Shown here one piece after another: positions 8,142 through 16,677 of a stretch of DNA of 23,396 bases (position 1 is the first letter of the stretch; each line of letters opens with the position of its first letter). The DNA comes from Candidatus Hodarchaeota archaeon (GTDB taxonomy: Archaea; Asgardarchaeota; Heimdallarchaeia; Hodarchaeales; Hodarchaeaceae). The stretch spans positions 1 to 23,396 of the forward strand of contig JAEOSR010000070.1 in the NCBI GenBank assembly GCA_016840285.1, in the 5' to 3' direction. The notes below the pieces were generated by a model that saw only the letters and a program-made list of their open reading frames with translations, did no database searches and had not been told where the DNA came from. Both the position numbers and the translations under genes were made by a program.

Positions 8142-8534
8142 TTATAATTTCACTTTTAGTTCAGTATTTAGCTTTTCAGCAATGAGGTTTGGACTTCCTG
8201 AGGGATCCGTTACAACTAAAGATATTAGATGAGGTGATATAGCGATTGCGATGTCTCGAGCATTCCCTTGTACGTGTATTAAGCGTACTCTTTCTGGTGA
8301 GAAAGTTGAAAGCGTGCGGTCTCCTAAAGAGGCACTTGCTCCTGCAAGAGCAGCATATCTGTTTAAAATTCCTGAATCTGCAAGCTCAGAGACCCCATTC
8401 TCTGAATCTCGGTTGAATGTTAAAATTGGAAGCCCTTCAGGAGTTATTAAGGAGATCATTTGGATCTGCGAATTCTGTTGGAAGATATTTTCTAAAATTG
8501 GTCTCAGTTCATTCCTTATTTGTTCGTCAATAAT
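8142..8534 (-). CDS. Roadblock/LC7-like protein, probable ATT start
   Basis: A small single-domain protein of the roadblock/LC7 superfamily, whose members dimerise and act on or beside small GTPases. Visible elements are QIQMISLITPEGLPILTF (first strand pair), an Ala-rich helix near AALAGASASLGDR, VRLIHVQG, and ISPHLISLVVTDPSG before the last helix. The first ATG, at 8459, would begin at the first strand and remove the N-terminal helix that the fold needs. In frame upstream lies an amphipathic helix (IDEQIRNELRPILENIF) with no ATG, GTG or TTG before a TGA at 8549. GAGGTG followed eight bases later by ATT (8534) is the best start, giving about 130 residues. It heads the minus-strand unit and ends 20 bases before the large roadblock protein, which may be its partner. 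The fold is fairly secure; the start is inferred. Confidence 0.75.
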   Translation of the reverse strand: MIDEQIRNELRPILENIFQQNSQIQMISLITPEGLPILTFNRDSENGVSELADSGILNRYAALAGASASLGDRTLSTFSPERVRLIHVQGNARDIAIAISPHLISLVVTDPSGSPNLIAEKLNTELKVKL

Positions 8535-8542
8535 CTCTAACG

Positions 8543-8548
8543 CACCTC
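8543..8548 (-). promoter_or_regulatory. Shine-Dalgarno site of the small roadblock gene
   Basis: GAGGTG on the minus strand lies eight bases before ATT 8534. It overlaps the in-frame TGA at 8549-8547, so nothing further upstream can be coding in this frame. No canonical start codon lies within reach of it in frame. Confidence 0.5.
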
Positions 8549-8600
8549 ATTCGCTAAACAATAGAACTTCTAATTAACTTCAAGTTCGAATAAACTGTTT

Positions 8601-8610
8601 AATATTTATA
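8601..8610 (-). promoter_or_regulatory. TATA box of the roadblock operon
   Basis: TATAAATATT on the minus strand, about 70 bases before the proposed ATT start. Archaeal transcription would begin roughly 25 bases downstream, near 8580, leaving a short leader that carries the GAGGTG SD. It lies just after the end of the DUF763 gene, so the roadblock unit is probably transcribed on its own. Confidence 0.5.
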
Positions 8611-8660
8611 GTGCTAGGATACCTACATAATAGAAATCATATTTGGATGATTTTCTTCTA

Positions 8661-9863
8661 TTATTCAATCGCACTTTGTTCAATTCGTGTTGAAAAATTA
8701 GCTAAATTCTTTAATGCTTTAAGTTGCCCCTTTTTATTGGATAATTGGGCATTCTCAATTGCTGATCTTAATGTTTCAATGGTTGAATCATATACATTGC
8801 GATCTACAGGATAAGGAATTCCATCTTTTCCTCCATGAGCAAAGGAGTACTTGACAGGGTCTTTCCAGCTTACTTGGGTACCAAAAATTAATTCAGAGAC
8901 TAATGCGAGTGCCCGTATTTTTTTCGGTCCAATTCCTTGAATTGCTATCAAGTCATCAAATCGACCTGGTTGTTGCTCATACGCAGAGAGTAATACTTGA
9001 AACTCTGAGTCTCCTAAATCTATCGGAAGTATGTGATGACGAGCGGGCATTGGTAATAAAGGGGAGCGTTTTATATGATTACTTCCTGTTGGTGATTCCA
9101 GGAATGAATCTAGAGGCAATATCCCATGCTTTCTCTTCCCAGGGATATATTTCCTCAAATGTCTTGGGTTATCATTAATTAAATCTAAAATACAATGGCG
9201 AGTTTGTTCACTTTCTTTTGCTGTGAGGTCAAGGGTGTTATTAATAATATAATCACAAGCGATTAGATCTCGTGGGTGTTCACTGAACGATCTTCCTTTC
9301 ATTCCCACTTTATTTTTTTCAGAGGACCAATGGTACCGTCTAGCCCATCTTGTGTTCATTCCTTGTTGGATTATCGAATAGTTTCCAACGGAATCTATTA
9401 GAAAACAATGGTGATAAAGCTGAAAGGTATCTTGGATAACTGTATTATCTACTTTAGCAGATAATTTACTGGCACGGATAAAATCAAAGACTTCCTGTTC
9501 TGAAAAATCTGTTTTTAATTGGTCATTAACTCTTAGCAACTCTTGAGGTGTTTGTTTCGAAACACGACCCTTCCCTCCAGCAACAAAAATCTGACTTGAA
9601 GTATCAGTAATGGTGTTTAATGCTGTTTTTAGTGCCCCGCATGTTGTGGTTGTCGTACCTGAGGAATGCCAATCAAATCCTATAGCACATGCCAATGCTT
9701 GGAAGAAAAAGGGATTACTCAAACGATTTAATAATTCGCGGGAGCCATATTCATCAATAATAATTCGACAAATTTCTTTTGTCAGCTTTCTCATTCGTTG
9801 AAATAACCATCGTGGAGTTTTACCGGGATGCAGAGGCAATTCTGCATAACCCGATCGGCGCAT
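8661..9863 (-). CDS. DUF763 family protein
   Basis: A 400-residue member of the DUF763 family, found mainly in archaea and of unknown biochemical role. The N-terminus has the family signature: GYAELPLHPGKTPRWLFQRM at residues 5-24, RLSNPFFFQALACAIGFDWHSSGTT at 47-71, then an ALK segment. A conserved middle segment, NTRWARRYHWSSE, is at 170-182. Residues 305-325 (LIAIQGIGPKKIRALALVSEL) look like a helix-hairpin-helix, a nonspecific DNA-backbone binder seen in repair proteins, which hints at nucleic-acid work. ATG 9863 has GGAG nine bases upstream. It begins 19 bases after the end of the 183-residue gene, so the two probably form an operon. Family assignment is secure; a DNA-related role is inference from the HhH alone. 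Confidence 0.88.
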   Translation of the reverse strand: MRRSGYAELPLHPGKTPRWLFQRMRKLTKEICRIIIDEYGSRELLNRLSNPFFFQALACAIGFDWHSSGTTTTTCGALKTALNTITDTSSQIFVAGGKGRVSKQTPQELLRVNDQLKTDFSEQEVFDFIRASKLSAKVDNTVIQDTFQLYHHCFLIDSVGNYSIIQQGMNTRWARRYHWSSEKNKVGMKGRSFSEHPRDLIACDYIINNTLDLTAKESEQTRHCILDLINDNPRHLRKYIPGKRKHGILPLDSFLESPTGSNHIKRSPLLPMPARHHILPIDLGDSEFQVLLSAYEQQPGRFDDLIAIQGIGPKKIRALALVSELIFGTQVSWKDPVKYSFAHGGKDGIPYPVDRNVYDSTIETLRSAIENAQLSNKKGQLKALKNLANFSTRIEQSAIE

Positions 9864-9882
9864 AAATCATGTCTCCAGTGAA

Positions 9883-10434
9883 TTATGGGAATCCCCAGAG
9901 AAAATAGTTTGTACCAGAAGATGCATGAACTGCTGATTCCTTTGTTATCTTCTCCTGATTTGCTAATGATTCAAGAGCCTGTACTAAAGTTTTATTATCG
10001 ATTTCGAATCCTTTATCAGCCAATTTTGTCAAGATTCTTGTTTTGGATAATTTTTGATTTCTGAACTCATTGAGTAATAAGTCTTTGAGTTCAATTCCTG
10101 AATGAATTTCATTTTCTGATAATTTTATCGTCTCTGAGGTACTGGTTTTTTGATTCGGTTGAGTTTTAAACTTAACATTTAATTGTCTGCCTTTAATAAT
10201 GTAATTTGAGATCAGATCTGCAATTAGAGCTGCAGAACCATCACAAGGAAGTCGAATAGGCTTTCCATAAGATGTTTGTTTATCCTCAGAGATTTTCGCC
10301 TCCTGAAGTTCTATAGAAGACCGTGTCATTCCCCATTGAGCATGATGAGAGGGGCCCCAGAGTTTAACATAAATAAATCTTTTAGGACTGATCATTATTT
10401 TTTCTATTCTTAGCGGACTGTTTGAATTTGTCAA
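9883..10434 (-). CDS. Unrecognised protein with C-terminal winged helix
   Basis: I do not recognise this 183-residue protein. The first 90 residues appear beta-rich and basic (PKRFIYVKLWGPSHHAQWGM, then a segment near IRLPCDGSAALIADLISNYI). A polar Thr/Ser/Gln linker follows. Residues 113-180 read like a winged helix: ELKDLLLNEF, SKTRILTKLADKGFEI, NKTLVQALESLANQEKI, then a wing ending NYFLWGFP. The start is TTG 10434 behind AAGGAG with a ten-base gap; no ATG gives a better fit. It is the promoter-proximal partner of DUF763, 19 bases apart, and diverges from the permease gene across about 280 bases. A DNA-binding or regulatory role beside DUF763 is plausible but unproven. Confidence 0.72.
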   Translation of the reverse strand: MTNSNSPLRIEKIMISPKRFIYVKLWGPSHHAQWGMTRSSIELQEAKISEDKQTSYGKPIRLPCDGSAALIADLISNYIIKGRQLNVKFKTQPNQKTSTSETIKLSENEIHSGIELKDLLLNEFRNQKLSKTRILTKLADKGFEIDNKTLVQALESLANQEKITKESAVHASSGTNYFLWGFP

Positions 10435-10718
10435 TGTTAATGTGCTCCTTCATTATTTGGAGAATCATATGAATAGATAAGGATTTTTCAGGGTGAGATC
10501 AAAATAATAATAGAACGAATAAGCAAGAAGTACAAGTGCCAATAACAATTGGTCCTGATACTCCTTTTTATAGAGTTGTGAGAAGAAAATTGAGTATCTA
10601 ATCTTAAATATGGTGAAGAATACCGTGAATTAATCTTCTTAGATGCATCAATAATACAATTTTAAAACATAAGGGTTAAGTTCAGAAAAAGACTCCGCTA
10701 GGGTGTGAGTTCTATTCC

Positions 10719-13700
10719 ATGTTTGGGCCTCTCTTAATAGCGATCCGTAATAAAAAAGTTATTCCATTTTTTTTGGCCCTAAAAAGTGAAATAATAGAAG
10801 TTATCCACACCCGAAGAGTAAGAGTTACTCTATCAACCCAAAAAAATAGAATTCAGAAAACCATTTATTCTAAAAGCCTCGAAATTACGCAATCGTCTTT
10901 GAGAAACGCTCTTGTGAAAACAGTACGCAGTAGTAGGACACAAGCAAGATTAATGTTCGGTTTGGCATTACGGAATGCTACTCGCTCCAAGTATCGTTCT
11001 TTTCTTCTTATATTTGGTATCTTACTTACAGTTGCGCTTGAAACAGGAATAGTAATCAGTGTCGACACTCTCTACGATGATTTTATCTTTGATCATCGAA
11101 ATCAAAATTATACCGATATCACAGTTAATCCTAGAGAGTGGATTAAGCTCAGAGAGCTTCGAACGTTAGCAAAAAAAGTTCGAGAAGTACCTGGAGTCTC
11201 TAAAGCAGGCCCAGTCTATTACATCCCTGCGAGTGATTTTTTAGATGTAAGGATGAGTAGTAAGGTCTTAGTATATGGAATTAATTCAAAAACTCATCCC
11301 GATTTCACCCACTTGAATGTTATTACTGGAAAACGTGAGGTTTCTGGGTATACAGTCATGATTTCAGAGAGTATTCAGGATGCAGTGAATGCGGAGATCG
11401 GTTCTCCTATTCCCATATCTTCTGATTATCCTAATTTGAATATTACTGAGGTGACTGTAGGAGGGGTCATAAGTGATGAACCTTATTTTGGAAATAAATT
11501 ATTGCATTCTTTTATTTTAGTTGATATCGAAATCTTATACAGTATCATACCAAAGGCTCAAAGATTATCTTATTTGACTGGTGAGATAGATATCTCTGTA
11601 ACCAATTTAGTTAAGATTAAACAAGTGAGTGAAAACATCAAAGATACGGTTGGCCTCACCAATTATGTATGGGCAGAAAAGGCTGTTTCCGAAATTGAGG
11701 CTTCAGGTATACTTGCTTACCAAACAGCAATGAACTTGGTAATTTTAGCCTCATTTTTGGTAGAATTCCTGTTCATTACAAACGTCCTTGCTATCACAAT
11801 TAAAGATCGATCTAAAGAATTAGGAATTCTTCGTGCTGTAGGGATTAAGTCTGGTCAGCTTGTTGCCCTCATTGCATTAGAAATCCTAATCTATGCCACA
11901 ATAGGGAGTATTATTGGGATTTTTGTAGGTATTGGTCTTTCGTCACTCCTGGTTGGCGCGATTGACTCGTTTTACCTTGGCGTAGAAATTCAAACATTGT
12001 CTCTACATGCTTCATCTCTTATTGCATCATTTCTATCTGGAGTCATTGTGTCTCTTATTTCAGGTCTTTATCCAATTTTTTTGGCAATGAATATACCTGT
12101 AGTACAAAATATTCATTCTCGGATGCGAACTGCAAAATCAACAGATCCTTTTAGTAATTGGAAGTACAGTGTTGGATTTGGTATCCTCCTTTCTATTACA
12201 GGATTTCTTCTACAATTCTTTGTTGGTCCAACTCGCTTTTTGGATTTCTCAATTCTCTCCACCCACTTTCTTGTTGTTATTCTGATATTCGTAGGAACTG
12301 TGTTGCTTGAAATTGGAATTCTTACGTTCCTACCTAGGATCGGAATGAAATTGTTATTCTACATTGGTATTATTACACGAACAATCTCCATGAGAAATAT
12401 TTCACGAGAATTTCAAAAATCACTCTTTACAATTTTGACCACAGCATTGGCACTTGCATTCATTATTGTGACAGGATTGACATCAGCAGCAGTTATAGCT
12501 AGTGTTCCTGACTATTTTCAAAGTCAGTGGGGTAATATTGACTTGTTCGCTGAAGTCCGAGATAATAATCCTCTTTCGATTAATTTCACAGAAGAACTCG
12601 ACAGACGATATGATATTCTTTCATCCTCATTTATTCAAGAAGCTCGTACTGAGATTAAGGGGGTGAATGGATATGTATTTGGAGTTGATCCATTGAAGTA
12701 CTCACATTTTGCCGAACATATCGTCGAAACTCCATCTGAACAATCTTCATTTGTACTATTAAACGAAACTACACAAACGACCATTAACGCAACATCTGGA
12801 GCAGCTATAACTACAAACATAACAAATGGTTTAATCACATATCGGCTCTATCAACGTCTTCGTCCTCAGATCCCTTTAGGATCTACTATTACAATAAGTA
12901 CCACAATGAATATGACCGCTAATATTACTCTGAGCGCTATTATTAAAGGGAATGTCTTTTTAAATAATGGTGAGTACCTATATATTGCATCTGAACGTTT
13001 TCAAGATTTTTTTAATTCTTCACATGCAAAGTGGTTCGTATGTGATGTTCTTGGTGATGCGGAAAGCGCTCAAGTGTCCTTCGAATATGCTTACCCTCAA
13101 TTGAAAGAAGTAATAGCGATTACATTCTATAAGGAATTGATAGAACAAAGTTTAATCTTCCAGACTGCAATCTTTCAAGTACTCTTTGTTGAATCATTAA
13201 TTCTAGCTGCTATGGCTCAATTTGTTTGTATCCTCATCTCCACTTTACGTATGGAGCGAGAAATGGGAATAATGCGTAGTATGGGGTTACCTAAGCGTAG
13301 TATTTTTGGAATATATATGTCAGAATCCACTGCATTAGGTCTCTCAGCAGTCATTATTGGTTTAATCGATGGATTATTGGGTTCTATTCTTCTTTCTTGG
13401 TATATTTCGTTAAGTATCCCAGTTGGGATACAGCTGCCACTCGATCGTGTTTTTTTATGGGTAATTTTTTCTTTTATGGTCACTCTCGCTAGTACAATCC
13501 TTCCCTCCTATAGATCAAGTCAGAAAAACATTATAGCTACAATATCTGGCAGACCGATGACAAAACTGTACATTCAAACAAAACCGTTTTCATCCTTCTA
13601 TCCTGTTTCTCCTCATCTGGAACGAGAGTATTCGTCTGAAATGGTTATTGCACCTACGGATCTCTCGATTCAAACATCTTTATGGTCTTTTCTAAAGGCA

Positions 13701-14510
13701 AAAAAAGTCGAAATTCAAATTACATTTCTATTATTGTTTGCTTTTCTCACTTTAAATTATATACTAGACGTTAATATGATTGTTCGGGGATTGATTCCCT
13801 CTGATATCATTTGGCGTCTCCTCATTACTGGATTCATTCTCTATGATGACACTTTTCTCCTCATAAATCCATTGCTATTTTTTGCCGGTCTTGCAGCTAT
13901 TGGCCCCATCTCGTACTATTTTTCTAATGATATATTACCCAATAGTTTGATCAAAAGCATAATCAGGAGCTTAGTTATTGGATTAATTTGTATTCTCATC
14001 AGTTATTTGTTAATTACCATATTGTTATGCTTCTTTGTCATCCTCAGTGCTATGATAGTAGCCGGTGTAGATTACGAATTAGCTTTAGGAGCTAATCTCA
14101 TTTTGCTTATGGTATTCATGGTAACTGTATTCTTAATTGGAGCATTAATTTTCCAGAGGATTTGGGCTTTTTTAATCCTTCAGGGATCAAATCCAGACCT
14201 CGCTCTAAAAGATCAAATCATGTGGACAAGAAAATCAGCATCAAAAGGACAGGTTGGATTCATTTTCCTACTTTTTCTACATATCTCATTACAAGCACTG
14301 CTCTTTTTGATTACACTCCCACCAGCAGGGGAATTTTTCCTTTCCCCAAGGAGAGTATCTTCCGACCCTATTCTATTTCTAGTTTTAAGTGGATATGAGG
14401 TAGGGTTTTTCCTATTACTCATTATTTATCAACTTGTTCAATTTAGGAAGCAGGGTAATCTCTTCTCAAGAGGGAACTCTGAAAAGTATGTGACTCTTTC
14501 AAAACAGTAA
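10719..14510 (+). CDS. Large FtsX/MacB-like ABC permease with extra C-terminal membrane module
   Basis: An integral membrane protein of 1263 residues. A basic cytoplasmic N-terminus (1-92) precedes the first helix (94-114). A large extracytoplasmic domain (about 115-330) resembles the MacB/FtsX periplasmic core. The first FtsX unit (333-462) carries KDRSKELGILRAVG at 362-375. A middle helix set (485-595) and a second, Asn/Thr-rich outer domain (600-800) follow. The second FtsX unit (813-935) carries RMEREMGIMRSMG at 844-856. This duplicated layout matches archaeal permeases that work with a LolD-like ATPase in lipid or lipoprotein handling or peptide export. Residues 998-1243 add about seven more helices that I cannot assign. 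No ATPase gene is in the window. ATG 10719 has only a weak GGGTG upstream, and the frame is closed by a TAA 13 codons before it. It is followed 39 bases later by the asparaginase gene. Confidence 0.88.
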   Translation: MFGPLLIAIRNKKVIPFFLALKSEIIEVIHTRRVRVTLSTQKNRIQKTIYSKSLEITQSSLRNALVKTVRSSRTQARLMFGLALRNATRSKYRSFLLIFGILLTVALETGIVISVDTLYDDFIFDHRNQNYTDITVNPREWIKLRELRTLAKKVREVPGVSKAGPVYYIPASDFLDVRMSSKVLVYGINSKTHPDFTHLNVITGKREVSGYTVMISESIQDAVNAEIGSPIPISSDYPNLNITEVTVGGVISDEPYFGNKLLHSFILVDIEILYSIIPKAQRLSYLTGEIDISVTNLVKIKQVSENIKDTVGLTNYVWAEKAVSEIEASGILAYQTAMNLVILASFLVEFLFITNVLAITIKDRSKELGILRAVGIKSGQLVALIALEILIYATIGSIIGIFVGIGLSSLLVGAIDSFYLGVEIQTLSLHASSLIASFLSGVIVSLISGLYPIFLAMNIPVVQNIHSRMRTAKSTDPFSNWKYSVGFGILLSITGFLLQFFVGPTRFLDFSILSTHFLVVILIFVGTVLLEIGILTFLPRIGMKLLFYIGIITRTISMRNISREFQKSLFTILTTALALAFIIVTGLTSAAVIASVPDYFQSQWGNIDLFAEVRDNNPLSINFTEELDRRYDILSSSFIQEARTEIKGVNGYVFGVDPLKYSHFAEHIVETPSEQSSFVLLNETTQTTINATSGAAITTNITNGLITYRLYQRLRPQIPLGSTITISTTMNMTANITLSAIIKGNVFLNNGEYLYIASERFQDFFNSSHAKWFVCDVLGDAESAQVSFEYAYPQLKEVIAITFYKELIEQSLIFQTAIFQVLFVESLILAAMAQFVCILISTLRMEREMGIMRSMGLPKRSIFGIYMSESTALGLSAVIIGLIDGLLGSILLSWYISLSIPVGIQLPLDRVFLWVIFSFMVTLASTILPSYRSSQKNIIATISGRPMTKLYIQTKPFSSFYPVSPHLEREYSSEMVIAPTDLSIQTSLWSFLKAKKVEIQITFLLLFAFLTLNYILDVNMIVRGLIPSDIIWRLLITGFILYDDTFLLINPLLFFAGLAAIGPISYYFSNDILPNSLIKSIIRSLVIGLICILISYLLITILLCFFVILSAMIVAGVDYELALGANLILLMVFMVTVFLIGALIFQRIWAFLILQGSNPDLALKDQIMWTRKSASKGQVGFIFLLFLHISLQALLFLITLPPAGEFFLSPRRVSSDPILFLVLSGYEVGFFLLLIIYQLVQFRKQGNLFSRGNSEKYVTLSKQ

Positions 14511-14514
14511 TTTC

Positions 14515-14522
14515 TATAAAAA
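14515..14522 (+). promoter_or_regulatory. Possible TATA box of the asparaginase gene
   Basis: TATAAAAA lies just after the permease stop and about 28-35 bases before ATG 14550. It would give a very short leader carrying the GAGGT SD at 14542-14546. AT-rich intergenic DNA can produce such a match by chance, so the support is modest. Confidence 0.35.
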
Positions 14523-14549
14523 TTAATTATAACTTTTATTAGAGGTAAA

Positions 14550-15467
14550 ATGAATTCGAATTATTCTTCCCACGGATCAATTAAACCAGTTATCATCGTC
14601 CACGGGGGCGCTTGGAATATTCCTGACTCTTTGAGGGTTGGACACCTGAATGGGGTTACGAAAGCGGTAAATACGGGGTATCAAATTCTTACTGAACATG
14701 GAAATGCCCTTGAGGCCGTTGAGAAGGCTGTGGTTTCCATGGAAGAAGATCATATCTTTGATGCTGGCGTGGGTTCATTCTTGAACGAGGAAGGGTATGT
14801 AGAACTGGATGCTTTGATTATGGATGGCAGAACCTTAAATGCTGGAGCGATTGGGGCAGTAACTAACTGTCGTAATCCAATTATTCTTGCACGAAGGTTA
14901 TTAGAGGAACAAAATTCCCCTATGATGTTAGTTGGTCGGGGAGCAGATAAATTTGCAGTAAAGATGAAGCTTAATTGTGATCCAAAGGATTTGATTATCC
15001 CTCGTGAACAGAAGAGATGGGCGAAAGGGGAAGCGAGGGAAGATATTTTTTCTCCAAACTCAACAGGTACAGTTGGGGCGGTTGCATTAGATATGAAAGG
15101 GGATTTAGCCTCTGCAACTTCAACTGGAGGATCTCCTTATAAAATGGTAGGACGATTGGGCGATAGTCCACTTATTGGAAGTGGTGGTTACGCCTGTGAA
15201 ATTGCAGCAGTTTCATCTACAGGTCATGGCGAATCATTTATGAAACTGAACGCAGCAAAACTTGCCACTGATTTTATAGGCCAAGGTTATACCCCACAAG
15301 AGGCTGCTAAAATCGTAATTGAAAAAATTGCAAGTATTAACGGGTACGGTGGTATTATAATAGTTGATAGGGAAGGGAGGATTGGATATTACTTTTCTAC
15401 TACCCGAATGGCATATGCATACATTACGACTAAAGGAAAATTCGAATCTGGAATTGATTTGAAATGA
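14550..15467 (+). CDS. Isoaspartyl peptidase / L-asparaginase (plant-type, Ntn hydrolase)
   Basis: A type 2 (plant-type) asparaginase family enzyme of 305 residues. It hydrolyses L-asparagine and/or beta-aspartyl dipeptides arising from damaged proteins, after cutting itself in front of a threonine. IVHGGAW at residues 16-22 starts the alpha chain, and NALEAVEKAV (52-61) and DAGVGSFLNEEGYVELDALIMDG (71-93) are typical. The autocleavage site is before Thr174 in STGTVGAVALD. Substrate-pocket STGGSPYK (191-198) and SPLIGSGGYA (206-215) follow. Length and motifs are complete, with no signal peptide, so it should be cytosolic. ATG 14550 has GAGGT only three bases upstream, an unusually tight spacing. 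It follows the permease closely and may share its transcript. It ends 12 bases from the convergent CoA-transferase gene. Preference for Asn over isoaspartyl substrates cannot be told. Confidence 0.93.
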   Translation: MNSNYSSHGSIKPVIIVHGGAWNIPDSLRVGHLNGVTKAVNTGYQILTEHGNALEAVEKAVVSMEEDHIFDAGVGSFLNEEGYVELDALIMDGRTLNAGAIGAVTNCRNPIILARRLLEEQNSPMMLVGRGADKFAVKMKLNCDPKDLIIPREQKRWAKGEAREDIFSPNSTGTVGAVALDMKGDLASATSTGGSPYKMVGRLGDSPLIGSGGYACEIAAVSSTGHGESFMKLNAAKLATDFIGQGYTPQEAAKIVIEKIASINGYGGIIIVDREGRIGYYFSTTRMAYAYITTKGKFESGIDLK

Positions 15468-15479
15468 ATTTATTTAGCC

Positions 15480-16637
15480 CTAAGCCTCCTCTTCGGAAGT
15501 GATGATTATTCCCTGCTCCTTTAATAAGTTGAAATCAGCTAAATAACCGATTTCATCTAAGATCTCTTTTGTATGTTGGCCTAAAAGTGGGGGAGGATGG
15601 ATTACAACTTTTTGATCCTGATCAAGAAAAGGCGAAGTAATAATATTTACTTTTCCAGCTTTTAAGTGATCAATTCTTTGTAATCGTGACTTAACGCTTA
15701 ATGCCTCCCCTATGGATAAAACAGGGGCACCTGGGACGTCATTGTCAGCAAACCACTCAGTCCATTCAGATTGAGTTTTTTGAACGAAAATCTTGGGTAG
15801 TTCTCTTTCACATGTAGTAAAATCAAATTGTTTTCCAGCCAGATCTTCTCGGCCAATCGCGTTACAAAAATTATGCCAAAATTTGTTTTCTAAAGGTGCG
15901 AATGACACATAGCGATCATTTTTATCTTTTGTTCTATATATACGATAAAAAGGATTGTAACCTGAGAGAGTGTGATCTTCTCTTTGAGGTTCTCCCAATC
16001 CAGCTAAGTAAGTAGAAGCAACAACTGTTAACCACGGTATTAATTGTTCAGTCATTTTCACACAAAGATATTGGGCTTTGTTTTTGCGGTTTAATAGTGC
16101 TGCTAGAATTGAGATAACTGTGGGTAAACTACCACCCCCAATGTCAGCTATAGGAACTCCTATTGGTGTTGGTATCTCTTTTGACCCTGTAATATGAAGG
16201 ATTCCTGTTTCTCCCACATAGTTCAGATCATGCCCAGATCGAGTATCTTGTGAGTCATAACCAATCAAAGAGCAATAAATAATGTCATGTTTTAGAGATT
16301 TAAGAGTGTCAAAGTCGATTTTCATTCGTTTAGCTGTCCCAGGACGAAATCCTTCAAGCACAACATCGCTAGTTCTAACTAATTCATAAAAAAGTTTCAA
16401 TCCTTCCTCAGTTTTAAGGTTTACAGCGAAAGATCGTTTATTCCGGTTGAGTAACAGAAAAATAACGGATTCTGTTTCAATAAAAGGCGGGTAGTGTCTT
16501 ACATTGTCACCTCGGGGTGACTCTACTTTAATGACGTCAGCTCCAAAATCCCCTAAGATTTGGGTTGCTAAAGGCCCAGGAACGTTACTAGTCAAGTCCA
16601 AAATACGGACACCTGTAAGTGATTCATGAAGGGACAT
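15480..16637 (-). CDS. Family III CoA-transferase / alpha-methylacyl-CoA racemase-like enzyme
   Basis: CaiB/BaiF family protein of 385 residues. Family members move CoA between carboxylic acids or epimerise 2-methylacyl-CoA. The N-terminal signature is clear (LTGVRILDLTSNVPGPLATQILGDFGADVIKVE, residues 7-39), as is LNRNKRSFAVNLKTEEG near 63-79. GHDLNYVGETG holds His136 and PIADIGGGS holds Asp165, matching the His/Asp pair of alpha-methylacyl-CoA racemases, so the racemase branch fits better than a transferase. A TTG at 16688 would add 17 residues of poor quality. I chose ATG 16637, where the family begins; no clear SD precedes it, so it may be leaderless. It stands alone, converging on the asparaginase gene and diverging from ProRS. 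A link to 2-hydroxyacyl-CoA chemistry with the activator gene is conceivable, but the genes are not adjacent. Confidence 0.87.
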   Translation of the reverse strand: MSLHESLTGVRILDLTSNVPGPLATQILGDFGADVIKVESPRGDNVRHYPPFIETESVIFLLLNRNKRSFAVNLKTEEGLKLFYELVRTSDVVLEGFRPGTAKRMKIDFDTLKSLKHDIIYCSLIGYDSQDTRSGHDLNYVGETGILHITGSKEIPTPIGVPIADIGGGSLPTVISILAALLNRKNKAQYLCVKMTEQLIPWLTVVASTYLAGLGEPQREDHTLSGYNPFYRIYRTKDKNDRYVSFAPLENKFWHNFCNAIGREDLAGKQFDFTTCERELPKIFVQKTQSEWTEWFADNDVPGAPVLSIGEALSVKSRLQRIDHLKAGKVNIITSPFLDQDQKVVIHPPPLLGQHTKEILDEIGYLADFNLLKEQGIIITSEEEA

Positions 16638-16664
16638 TGTACATCTGTTAAATTTATGTAAGTG

Positions 16665-16677
16665 ATTAATTATTAAT
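16665..16677 (-). promoter_or_regulatory. Possible TATA element for the CoA-transferase gene
   Basis: An ATTAATAATTAAT tract on the minus strand ends about 27 bases before ATG 16637, the spacing expected for a leaderless archaeal transcript. The absence of an SD at that ATG agrees with this. The match is low in complexity. Confidence 0.3.

Noticed and set aside
8251..8577. Open frame of 108 codons on the plus strand opposite the small roadblock gene
   Set aside because: It is antisense to a better-supported roadblock gene, has no SD and no recognisable fold.
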